From positions 1 through 7,579 of the forward strand of contig DATJWM010000161.1 in the NCBI GenBank assembly GCA_035501255.1: DNA of 7,579 nt, written 5' to 3'. The translations under genes were made by a program, and so were the position numbers. This DNA comes from JAFAZI01 sp035501255. GTDB lineage: Bacteria > Actinomycetota > Actinomycetes > JAFAQI01. The notes below the pieces were generated by a model that had not been told where the DNA came from, searched no databases, and saw only the letters and a list, made by a program, of their open reading frames with translations. Within the stretch, counting starts at the first letter, position 1. Each line of letters starts with the position of its first letter. Below, piece by piece: positions 1 to 6,076 of the stretch.

Positions 1-1071
1 GAGCAACGAGCCGAGCTCGAGAAGCTCGCGGGTCGGCGTACCGAGCTCGTGCTCGATCTGCTTGCACCAGATGAAGTAGCGGTGCAGCGGGTAGTCCAGA
101 TCGACGCCGAGGCCACCGTGCAGATGCTGGCACGCGTGCACGACCCGACTGCCACCCTCGCCGGCCCAGAACTTCGCGATCGCCACTTCCTCCTGCGCCG
201 GCCAACCGGCGGCCAGCCGCCAGCACGCCGACAGCGCGGTCAACCGGATGAGCTCGGTATCGATGTAGGCGTCGGCGGCGCGTTGGCCGACCGCCTGGAA
301 GGAGGCGATCTTCTTGCCGAACTGCTCCCGCTCGCTGGTGTGCTTCGCGGTCATCTGGAGCGCGGCCTCGCAGACGCCCGCCGCGACCATGGCCAGCGCG
401 GCGGTGTGGTGCAGCGTCAGGTCCGCGTAGATCTCGCCGGCGTCGCGAACGACGTGCGCTGAATCGAGCCGTACGCCGGAGAACGTCACCGCAGCTTGTG
501 GTGCGTGGTTCGTGGTGTGCTGCTCGACGATGCTGACGCCCGGCGTGCCCTTAGGCACGAGCGCGAGGACGGTTTGGCCGTCGTGCACGGCACCGACCAC
601 CGTCAGGTCGGCCTCAGCGCCGTACGGCAGGAAGTTCTTCTCTCCCGTGAGTACCCACTCATCGCCGTCCTGCACCGCGGTGATGTCGGCCGGGTCGCCG
701 AACCCAGTGGTCACGATCACCTCACCGGCAGCCACGCCCGGCAACAGCGGCGTCACCGCGTCGATCGTCGAGCGCGCAAGGACGTACGCCGTCACCAGGG
801 TCGGCACGACCGGCACCGGAGCGACGGTTCGGCCCACCTCCTCGAACACCAGCGTGAGCTCGAGGAAACCCTGGCCTGCACCACCGTACTGCTCGGGAAT
901 CGCGATCCCGGTGATGCCGGCGTCGGCGAGCCGCCTCCACAGCGCACGATCGAACACCGAGCCGCCCGCGGCTTCGAGTTCTTTGAGGCGCGCGTGAGTG
1001 ACCTGGTCAGTGAGGATCTGGCGGGCGAGACCCTGCAACGCCACCTGATCGTCTGAGAGTGCGAAGTCCAC
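1..1071 (-). CDS. fadE27: Acyl-CoA dehydrogenase, FadE27/ChsE5-like subunit (3' end cut by window edge)
   Basis: The minus strand reads open for 357 codons from a GTG at 1069-1071 to base 1 with no stop; the ChsE5 family is about 370 residues, so only a short C-terminal tail is missing. It starts MDFALSDDQ. Seen: FDRALWRRLADAGI near residues 40-53, a REQFG flavin-site motif at 248-252 followed by ASFQAVGQR, and HGGLGVDLDYPLHRYF near 318-333, all as I recall them in M. tuberculosis FadE27. In the family this is the partner of FadE26/ChsE4 in an alpha2beta2 steroid acyl-CoA dehydrogenase that desaturates 3-oxo-cholestenoyl-CoA type thioesters. No acidic residue lies at either usual catalytic-base position: by eye Thr223 aligns with the partner's Glu241, and the C-terminal YEGT-like site reads ELGT with Leu at the Glu position. 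It is therefore probably the non-catalytic, FAD-contributing subunit. The start is supported by an AAGGA ribosome site 6 nt upstream. It lies 30 bp downstream of the partner gene. Assignment as FadE27 rather than FadE28 rests on remembered similarity. Confidence 0.88.
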   Translation of the reverse strand, partial: MDFALSDDQVALQGLARQILTDQVTHARLKELEAAGGSVFDRALWRRLADAGITGIAIPEQYGGAGQGFLELTLVFEEVGRTVAPVPVVPTLVTAYVLARSTIDAVTPLLPGVAAGEVIVTTGFGDPADITAVQDGDEWVLTGEKNFLPYGAEADLTVVGAVHDGQTVLALVPKGTPGVSIVEQHTTNHAPQAAVTFSGVRLDSAHVVRDAGEIYADLTLHHTAALAMVAAGVCEAALQMTAKHTSEREQFGKKIASFQAVGQRAADAYIDTELIRLTALSACWRLAAGWPAQEEVAIAKFWAGEGGSRVVHACQHLHGGLGVDLDYPLHRYFIWCKQIEHELGTPTRELLELGSLL

Positions 1072-1077
1072 GGTGAG

Positions 1078-1082
1078 TCCTT
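1078..1082 (-). promoter_or_regulatory. Ribosome binding site for the fadE27-like gene
   Basis: AAGGA on the minus strand, 6 nt before the GTG at 1071. It decides this non-ATG start, since no in-frame ATG lies nearby that would give the conserved MDF N-terminus. A second AAGGA lies 6 nt further upstream (1084-1088). Confidence 0.6.
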
Positions 1083-1101
1083 GTCCTTGTTCGCAGGGGC
1101 G

Positions 1102-2277
1102 TTAGCGCAGCGAGCGCGGCATGCCGAGACCGAAGATGGCGATGAGGTCGCGCTGCACCTCGTTCGTGCCGCCGCCGAAAGTGAGAATGAGATTTCCGCG
1201 ATAGGAACGCTCGAGCCGACCGGCGAGCACCGATCCCGGCGTTCCGCCCTTGAGGATCCCGCCCGCACCGAGCACCTCCAGCAGCAGGCCGTAGCACTCG
1301 CAGTACGTCGTGGTGCCGAAGACCTTGACCGCCGAGGAGTCCGCGATCGAGACCTTGCCGACGCTGTCCTGCCAGATGTTCTTCCAGTTCAGCAACTGCA
1401 ACGCCTCGAGCCGGCAACGCACCTGGGCAAGGTGCGTCTGCACCCATTCCTGATCGATCACCCGCCGTCCGTCGGGCAGCTTCGTCTCCTTCGCCCACGC
1501 CAAAACCTCGCTGTAGTTGCGTTCGAGGTGCGCAGGAACAGCAAGGGAGATCCGCTCGTAGTTGAGCTGGGTGGTGATGATCTGCCAGCCGCCGTTGATC
1601 TCGCCGACGGTGTTCTCGACCGGCACGCGAACGTCCTGGTAGTACGTCGCGAACGTCGCGTGATCACCGATCGTCTCGATCGGGGTGTAGGAGAAACCCT
1701 CCGAGTCGGTGGGTACCAGGATGATGCTGATGCCCTTGTGCTTCGAGGCATCCGGGTCGGTCCGGACCGCGAGCCAGATGTAGTCGGCGTGATCGGTCAA
1801 GCTGGTGTAGATCTTCTGGCCGTTGATCACCCACTCGTCACCGTCCCTGACGGCCTTGGTGGTGAGGCCGGCGAGATCGGTGCCGGCGCTGGGCTCGGAG
1901 TAGCCGATCGACACGAAGCAGGTGCCCTTGTTGATCCGCGGAAGGATGTCCGCCTTCATCTGCGGGGAGCCGAACGCCATGATCGCCGGGCCGATCGTGT
2001 TGATCGACAGGAAAGGCAAGGGCGCACCCGCCCGTTGCGCCTCGTCGTAGAAGACGAACTGCTCCATCGGCCCGAACCCGCGACCGCCGTACTCCTTCGG
2101 CCAGCCCACCCCGAGCCAACCGTCGGCACCCATCTTCGCGACCGCTGCCATGCATTCCGGCGCGGCAAGCCCGCCGTGCGACATGGCCGCGGTGACCTCG
2201 GGGGTCACGATGGTCTTGAAGTACTCCCGAAGCTCGTCGCGGAGCGCGACCTGCTCGTCGGTGTACGCGATGCGCAT
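1102..2277 (-). CDS. fadE26: Acyl-CoA dehydrogenase, FadE26/ChsE4-like catalytic subunit
   Basis: 391 residues, near the family's usual 390-400. The N-terminus MRIAYTDEQ and the segments GWPKEYGG (58-65), GYSEPSAGTDL (125-135), NGQKIYTSL (152-160) and FGGGTNEVQRD (367-377) match my memory of M. tuberculosis FadE26 (ChsE4) better than FadE29. FadE26 with FadE27 forms a heterotetramer that introduces the alpha,beta double bond in steroid C26-oyl-CoA side chains in the cytoplasm, using FAD. Glu241 in the NYERISL helix matches the catalytic Glu247 of ChsE4 (NHER context) and the isovaleryl-CoA dehydrogenase-type base, so this should be the catalytic subunit. The start has a strong AGGAGGG site 6 nt upstream and the gene follows the SDR by 14 bp. 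The stop is TAA, 30 bp before the fadE27-like start. The order alpha then beta is as in Rv3504-Rv3505. A FadE29-type role is the main alternative. Confidence 0.92.
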   Translation of the reverse strand: MRIAYTDEQVALRDELREYFKTIVTPEVTAAMSHGGLAAPECMAAVAKMGADGWLGVGWPKEYGGRGFGPMEQFVFYDEAQRAGAPLPFLSINTIGPAIMAFGSPQMKADILPRINKGTCFVSIGYSEPSAGTDLAGLTTKAVRDGDEWVINGQKIYTSLTDHADYIWLAVRTDPDASKHKGISIILVPTDSEGFSYTPIETIGDHATFATYYQDVRVPVENTVGEINGGWQIITTQLNYERISLAVPAHLERNYSEVLAWAKETKLPDGRRVIDQEWVQTHLAQVRCRLEALQLLNWKNIWQDSVGKVSIADSSAVKVFGTTTYCECYGLLLEVLGAGGILKGGTPGSVLAGRLERSYRGNLILTFGGGTNEVQRDLIAIFGLGMPRSLR

Positions 2278-2283
2278 GTCGAA

Positions 2284-2290
2284 CCCTCCT
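2284..2290 (-). promoter_or_regulatory. Strong ribosome binding site for the fadE26-like gene
   Basis: AGGAGGG on the minus strand, 6 nt from the ATG at 2277. It is the best Shine-Dalgarno match in the operon and lies in the 14-bp gap after the SDR stop. This suggests the acyl-CoA dehydrogenase pair is translated independently of the coupled genes upstream. Confidence 0.75.
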
Positions 2291-2291
2291 G

Positions 2292-3050
2292 CTAGAAGCC
2301 GGCGGTGGCGGTGGCGCCACCGTCGACCACGAACTCGGCACCCGTGCAGTACGACGAGGCGTCCCCGGCCAGGAACACGACGACCTTGGCGACCTCGTCG
2401 GCCTCACCCATCCGCTTCAGACCGGCGACGTGCTTCGCGACGTACTCGCGGCCCTCCTCGCCCATGACGGCGCGCGTCATCGGGGTGTCGATGCCGCCGG
2501 GGTGAACGGAGTTGACCCGGATCTTGTCCTTGCCGTATTCGATCGCCGCCACCTTCGTGATGCCACGGACCCCGAACTTGCTGGCGGTGTAGGCGCCGCA
2601 GAACAACGTGGCACCCAGGCCCTCGGTGGACGACAGGTTGACGATGGAACCGCCACCCGCGCGTTTCATCGCCGGGATCGTTGCGCGCATCCCGATGAAC
2701 GTGCCGATCAGGTTGACCTCCAGGACCTGCCGGAGCTCGTCCATCGGGGTGTCGGTGATCGCGTTGAAGCGCAGGATCCCGGCGTTGTTGACGAGGACGT
2801 CGACCTTGCCGTGCTGCCGCTCGGTGTCCTCAACGAGCGCGGTCCAACCCGCCTCGTCGGTCACGTCGTGATGCACGTAGCTGACGCCCTCGCCGAGGGA
2901 GTCGGCGAGGGCTTTGCCCTCGTCGTCGAGGACGTCAGCGGCGACGACGATCGCGCCCTCCTCCTTGAGGCGGCGGACGGTCGCGGCCCCCATCCCCCGG
3001 GCACCGCCCGTGACGATCGCGACCTTGCCCGCCAGTCCCGACGAGCTCAT
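2292..3050 (-). CDS. Short-chain dehydrogenase/reductase, 3-alpha/20-beta-hydroxysteroid dehydrogenase-like
   Basis: 252 residues, the usual classical SDR length. Seen: Rossmann glycine motif TGGARGMG at 14-21, acidic Asp39 after the second strand (favours NAD over NADP), Asp62-Val63, NNAG at 88-91, Asn113, and a catalytic Ser141, Tyr154, Lys158 set (Y-T-A-S-K). The C-terminal STEGLG and GAEFVVDGG stretches resemble actinobacterial FabG3 (Rv2002, 20-beta-HSD) and Streptomyces 3-alpha/20-beta-HSD, as I recall them. It would oxidise or reduce a hydroxyl/ketone with NAD(H). The substrate is not visible: a ring hydroxyl, or a side-chain hydroxyl/ketone tied to the aldolase genes just upstream, are both possible. 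The chosen ATG at 3050 overlaps the ltp3 stop by one base (TGATG). An in-frame ATG 10 codons upstream adds an unconserved basic tail inside ltp3 and was not used. The gene breaks up an otherwise familiar aldolase/dehydrogenase set. Confidence 0.9.
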   Translation of the reverse strand: MSSSGLAGKVAIVTGGARGMGAATVRRLKEEGAIVVAADVLDDEGKALADSLGEGVSYVHHDVTDEAGWTALVEDTERQHGKVDVLVNNAGILRFNAITDTPMDELRQVLEVNLIGTFIGMRATIPAMKRAGGGSIVNLSSTEGLGATLFCGAYTASKFGVRGITKVAAIEYGKDKIRVNSVHPGGIDTPMTRAVMGEEGREYVAKHVAGLKRMGEADEVAKVVVFLAGDASSYCTGAEFVVDGGATATAGF

Positions 3051-4210
3051 CAGGCGGGCTTCTCGGAGCCGACCACCCACATGGCGAAGAACTGCGCACC
3101 GCCGCCGTAGGCGTGGCCGAGCGCGAGGTGCGCACCGTCCACCTGATGCTCACCGGCGAGGCCGCGAACCTGCTGTGCCGCCTCCGCGAACCGGCACATG
3201 CCGGACGCGCCGATCGGATTCGAGGACAGGACGCCACCGGAGGGGTTGATGGGCAAGTCGCCGGTGAACGACGTACTTCCGTCGTCGACCATCTTCCAGC
3301 CCTCCCCCTCGGCCGCGAAGCCGAGGTTCTCCATCCACATCGGCTCGTACCAGGAGAACGGCACGTAGATCTCGGCACAGTCGAGGTCCCGGCGCGGGTC
3401 GGTGATGCCGGCCTGCGCGTAGACGTCCTTCGCGCAGTCCCTGCCGGCGTGCGGGTTGACGACGTCGCGCCCCGCCCCCATCGTCGGCTCGCTGCGCACC
3501 GCGGTGCCGTGAACCCAGGCCGACGGGTTCGGCGTCGCCCGGGCGGTGTCCTCATCCGCCAGCACGATCGCGCACGCGCCGTCGGACGACGGGCAGGTCT
3601 CGAGATAGCGGATCGGGTCCCACAGCATCGGGGACTCGCGCACCATCTCCTCGCTGATGTCCGGGATCTTCAGGTGTGCGTAGGGGTTGCGCAGCGCGTT
3701 CTGCCGATCCTTGACCGCCACCTTGATCCCGGTGTCGTCGGGCGCGTTGGCACGACGCATGTAGGCACGGATCACCGGCGCGAAGAAGCCCCCGGCCCCG
3801 GTAACCGAACCGCCGGTGAACGGCAACCGGATCGACAACGCCCAGGTCGCGTTCGACTCGCTCTGCTTCTCGAAGCAAACGACGAGCACGCGCTTGTGGG
3901 TACCGCTCGAGACGAGGTGGGTCGCCGCGACCCCCGTCGAACCGCCGACACTGCCCGCGGTGTGGACGCGCAGCATCGGCTTGCCGACCGCGCCGAGCGC
4001 GTCGGCGAGGTAGAGCTCGGGCATCATGACGCCCTCGAACATGTCCGGCGCCTTGCCAATGACGACCGCGTCGATGTCGGACCAGGTCATCCCGGCGTCG
4101 TCGAGCGCGCGCTTGGCGGCTTCTCGGACCAGACCGGCGATCGACACGTCCTGACGTTTGGCGGCGTACTTCGTCTGACCGACGCCGACGACGGCTACTC
4201 GCTTCGACAT
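3050..4210 (-). CDS. ltp3: Ltp3-like thiolase-superfamily steroid side-chain aldolase subunit
   Basis: 386 residues of SCP2-thiolase fold, starting MSKRVAVVGVGQTKY. Strong resemblance, from memory, to M. tuberculosis Ltp3 (Rv3523) including FEGVMMPELY (58-67), HTAGSVGGSTG (83-93), EKQSESN (114-120), CPSSDGA (206-212), NPSGGVLSSNPIGASG (322-337) and LGHAYGGG (364-371). Thiolase catalytic residues are gone: the nucleophilic Cys position reads Gly (about 86), the GHP histidine reads Asn331, and the C-terminal Cys position is Ala367 next to Tyr368. Loss of both cysteines with tyrosines in the active site is what is known for the related aldolase Ltp2, so retro-aldol cleavage rather than thiolysis is expected. 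In Rhodococcus, ltp3 and ltp4 are needed to degrade C24-branched sterol side chains. The ATG at 4210 is 2 nt after the ltp4 stop. A longer in-frame ORF reaches to 4564 but would run inside ltp4 and lacks the family N-terminus. Confidence 0.92.
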   Translation of the reverse strand: MSKRVAVVGVGQTKYAAKRQDVSIAGLVREAAKRALDDAGMTWSDIDAVVIGKAPDMFEGVMMPELYLADALGAVGKPMLRVHTAGSVGGSTGVAATHLVSSGTHKRVLVVCFEKQSESNATWALSIRLPFTGGSVTGAGGFFAPVIRAYMRRANAPDDTGIKVAVKDRQNALRNPYAHLKIPDISEEMVRESPMLWDPIRYLETCPSSDGACAIVLADEDTARATPNPSAWVHGTAVRSEPTMGAGRDVVNPHAGRDCAKDVYAQAGITDPRRDLDCAEIYVPFSWYEPMWMENLGFAAEGEGWKMVDDGSTSFTGDLPINPSGGVLSSNPIGASGMCRFAEAAQQVRGLAGEHQVDGAHLALGHAYGGGAQFFAMWVVGSEKPA

Positions 4211-4212
4211 GG

Positions 4213-5139
4213 TCACGCCGCCTCGCCTTCGAGGACTGCCACGAGATTTTGCTGAAGGCACGCCCCGCTCGTCGCGTGCGCGACGGCACGCTGCTTGGTC
4301 CCGGCGATCGCCGCTGCGGCGGCGGCGATCCGCTCGAGACCGCCGACCATCATCGGCCCCGGCTTCGCATCGATCGGTTGACCGTCGAGACCGAGCGCCG
4401 CCTTCAGCAGCAGTTCCTGGTGCGGGTAGAGGACGTGAAGGAACGCCCGGTCGATCTCGGTCGCACCCGCCGCGGCAGCAGCCGCTCTCGTCGAGGGCGA
4501 GTCGGTGAGGTCGCGCACCCCGAGGTTCGGTGCCTCGATCCGGTGGTCGATACCCGTCACCCACACGGGAGTCTTCGTCAGCTGCCGCGCCCGGTCACCA
4601 ACCGCGAGGACGACCGCGGTGCATCCGTCCGCGACATACGTTTTCGGCACGTCGGGCACGTCGCCGAATCTCCCCGAGTCGCGCATCGCCTGCGCCTGAA
4701 GACCGGCAAGACCGCGCGCGTCGGGCCATAGCGGCGCCACCGTGTACGGGTCGAGCTGGATCGACAGCGTGCGGTCCAGATCGCCGCGCGACGGGCGGGC
4801 GAAGGAGTAGACGAGGGCGGTGTCGACGTTGCCGTGTTGCAGAACCTCGACTGCCTCGTAGAACGCGAAGGCGCCGTCCATCTCGACATGCGACTCGCGG
4901 ATCGGCGGCCAGGCGCCGACCGCATCGAGGGCGCTCACGAACGCGAACGGGAAGCCCTGGAGGTAGTCGCTGGAACCCGAGACGGTGAACCCGATGTCCT
5001 TGTTGGTCAGACCGGCCTTGTCCAGCGCCTCCTTGATGACCGGCAGCAGGATCTCGACCTCGTTGCGTGCCGGCTCGGAGGGTGTCTCGAACGACGCCGA
5101 GGAGACAACGGCGACCGGCCGTGGGAACTCGGTGCTCAT
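4213..5139 (-). CDS. ltp4: Ltp4-like thiolase-fold protein, probable partner of Ltp3
   Basis: 308 residues, shorter than typical SCP2-thiolases (about 390) and than the roughly 350 I recall for M. tuberculosis Ltp4. Visible thiolase-like landmarks: ALDKAGLTNKDIGF (38-51), a degenerate nucleophile loop SHVEMDGAFAFYEA (83-96) with acidic residues and no Cys, DGCTAVVLA (171-179), LHVLYPHQE (234-242) where thiolases have NEAF, and MMVGGLERIAAAAAAI (263-278) without the GHP box. All thiolase catalytic residues are missing, so a structural or substrate-shaping subunit, or a divergent aldolase active site using tyrosines, is likely. Its place between the DUF35 genes and ltp3 matches the Rv3521-Rv3522-Rv3523 order. 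The ATG at 5139 overlaps the preceding stop as ATGA and has AAGGA 6 nt upstream inside that gene. A longer in-frame ORF to 5448 lies within the DUF35 gene and was rejected. The Ltp4 name is from remembered similarity plus context. Confidence 0.85.
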   Translation of the reverse strand: MSTEFPRPVAVVSSASFETPSEPARNEVEILLPVIKEALDKAGLTNKDIGFTVSGSSDYLQGFPFAFVSALDAVGAWPPIRESHVEMDGAFAFYEAVEVLQHGNVDTALVYSFARPSRGDLDRTLSIQLDPYTVAPLWPDARGLAGLQAQAMRDSGRFGDVPDVPKTYVADGCTAVVLAVGDRARQLTKTPVWVTGIDHRIEAPNLGVRDLTDSPSTRAAAAAAGATEIDRAFLHVLYPHQELLLKAALGLDGQPIDAKPGPMMVGGLERIAAAAAAIAGTKQRAVAHATSGACLQQNLVAVLEGEAA

Positions 5140-5642
5140 ACGTAGTCCTTGTAGTCCTCGTACGCCGCATCGGGTTCGCCGTTGGGCCGGTAGTACCTGA
5201 TGTTGCCCAGATCGGCCTGGCGCTCGGAGTCGGCCACCCACACCGGCTCGACCCGCATCCCGAGCCGGACATCGGCCGGGTCGCATTCCTGGATCAAAAA
5301 CATCGACGTCATGTCCGCTCCGTCGAGCCTGATCCAGGCGGTGACGTACGGCGGGACAAGCCCCGGGCTCGGGATCTGCGTCGTACAGAACGTGGTGATC
5401 GTGCCGTTGCCGGTCAGCGTCACCTCTTCCTCGGTCGCCACTCCGCACATCGAGCAGGCCCCGCGCGGCGGCGTGATCACCTTGCCGCAGCTCGGGCAGC
5501 GTTGGCCGGTGATCACCCCCCGCTCGAGCGAGCGCAAGAAGCGCGCGCTTGCGACACCGGGGGTGTAGCTGTAATGCAGGGCGATCGGTGTCTCGACCAC
5601 GGTGACGGGTCCGGGCGTGGCCAGCACCTCCGGCTCACTCAT
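5136..5642 (-). CDS. Zinc-ribbon DUF35 OB-fold protein (aldolase partner, second domain type)
   Basis: 168 residues. After a 30-residue N-terminal stretch comes the DUF35 entry helix (ARFLRSLERG, 33-42). A rubredoxin-like zinc ribbon follows with Cys49-x2-Cys52 and Cys63-x2-Cys66 (CPSC/CSMC), then an OB-fold: GNGTITTFC (78-86), PYVTAWIRLDGAD (98-110), LGMRVEPVWV (127-136). DUF35 proteins of this kind partner thiolase-fold proteins; for example the DUF35 domain of ChsH2 is required for Ltp2 aldolase activity and binds zinc. As it directly precedes ltp4 and ltp3 and is coupled to them (ATGA overlap at 5136-5139), it is inferred to be a subunit of an Ltp3/Ltp4 aldolase. The start is supported by GAGGTGA 4 nt upstream. 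The C-terminus ends in an acidic/tyrosine-rich tail (YEDYKDYV). It may correspond to the second half of M. tuberculosis Rv3521. Confidence 0.9.
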   Translation of the reverse strand: MSEPEVLATPGPVTVVETPIALHYSYTPGVASARFLRSLERGVITGQRCPSCGKVITPPRGACSMCGVATEEEVTLTGNGTITTFCTTQIPSPGLVPPYVTAWIRLDGADMTSMFLIQECDPADVRLGMRVEPVWVADSERQADLGNIRYYRPNGEPDAAYEDYKDYV

Positions 5643-6076
5643 CCGATCACCTCGAAGCAGGCGAGATCACGGATCGAACCGATTCGGTCCTGCGCCCACC
5701 GTGCCTTCACGCGGGCGCCGGTCGAGATCGCGCCGGCCGAGCCGCAGTCGACCGCGGCGAGCAACGGCGTGTCAGCGCCGTCGAGCGTAACGAGGGCCCA
5801 GGCGAACGGCTGGGTGAGCGGCTGACCCTCCCTCGGCTCGTCGTTCCACGACCAGGTCGTCACCACCCCCTCATCGGCGACCTCGACCAGTTCGGTGAGG
5901 TCCTCACTGGTGACCGGGTCGTAATCGATCGCCGGGACGATGACCCGCCCGTCGGCGGCGCGCACCCCCACGATCGTGCGATCACGTAGACCGGTGAGGA
6001 ACGCGCCGATCATCGGCCCGGTGGAGCGGGTGTAGGTGTATTCGATCGAGTGTGGTGCGGTAAGGACATCGCTCAT
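5639..6076 (-). CDS. DUF35 OB-fold protein lacking the zinc-binding cysteines
   Basis: 145 residues. It has the DUF35 entry helix (GAFLTGLRDRTIVG, 24-37), the PP/DP turn that follows the zinc ribbon (VPAIDYDP, 47-54) and an OB-fold core (GVVTTWSWN 70-78, PFAWALVTLDGADTPLL 90-106, GARVKARW 120-127). All four ribbon cysteines are absent: the ribbon region reads RAADGR and IDYDP. The only cysteines, 111 and 140, lie elsewhere. It is inferred to be a structural partner of the zinc-bearing DUF35 protein encoded next and of the Ltp3/Ltp4 pair. Together the two make 313 residues, close to the 303 I recall for M. tuberculosis Rv3521, so they may be the unfused form of that protein. The ATG at 6076 overlaps the P450 stop as ATGA, and the stop overlaps the next start as ATGA. 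No clear ribosome site precedes it, fitting translational coupling. A longer in-frame reading to 6199 lies within the P450 gene. Confidence 0.87.
   Translation of the reverse strand: MSDVLTAPHSIEYTYTRSTGPMIGAFLTGLRDRTIVGVRAADGRVIVPAIDYDPVTSEDLTELVEVADEGVVTTWSWNDEPREGQPLTQPFAWALVTLDGADTPLLAAVDCGSAGAISTGARVKARWAQDRIGSIRDLACFEVIG
5647..5653 (-). promoter_or_regulatory. Ribosome binding site for the zinc-ribbon DUF35 gene
   Basis: GAGGTGA on the minus strand, 4 nt before the ATG at 5642 and inside the preceding gene. It supports that start over any internal one. Confidence 0.5.

Noticed and set aside
49..1056. Plus-strand open frames of 137, 186 and 161 codons.
   Set aside because: They are antisense to the fadE27-like gene, which is open over the whole stretch on the minus strand and carries dehydrogenase motifs.
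1072..1101. The 30-bp gap between the two acyl-CoA dehydrogenase genes as a terminator or promoter.
   Set aside because: No hairpin with a T-tract and no convincing -35/-10; it holds ribosome binding sequences only.
1081..2295. A 404-codon open frame on the plus strand opposite the fadE26-like gene.
   Set aside because: Its product is rich in Arg, Asp, Leu, Val and Gly with no recognisable motif, as expected for the antisense of GC-rich coding DNA. The opposite strand encodes a full acyl-CoA dehydrogenase.
3113..4255. A 380-codon open frame on the plus strand opposite ltp3.
   Set aside because: Low-complexity Arg/Asp/Val-rich product without motifs; ltp3 on the other strand has clear family motifs throughout.
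5139..5156. A near-direct repeat GACTAC-AAG-GACTAC at the end of the zinc-ribbon DUF35 gene (encoding DYKDY).
   Set aside because: Very short, explained by the acidic/tyrosine-rich C-terminus, and it also supplies the AAGGA ribosome site of ltp4. No sign of a separate element.
5139..5448. An N-terminal extension of ltp4 giving a 411-residue protein closer to full thiolase length.
   Set aside because: The added part lies entirely within the zinc-ribbon DUF35 gene and is an Arg/Gly/Asp-rich shadow; the ATG at 5139 has an AAGGA site and an ATGA overlap.
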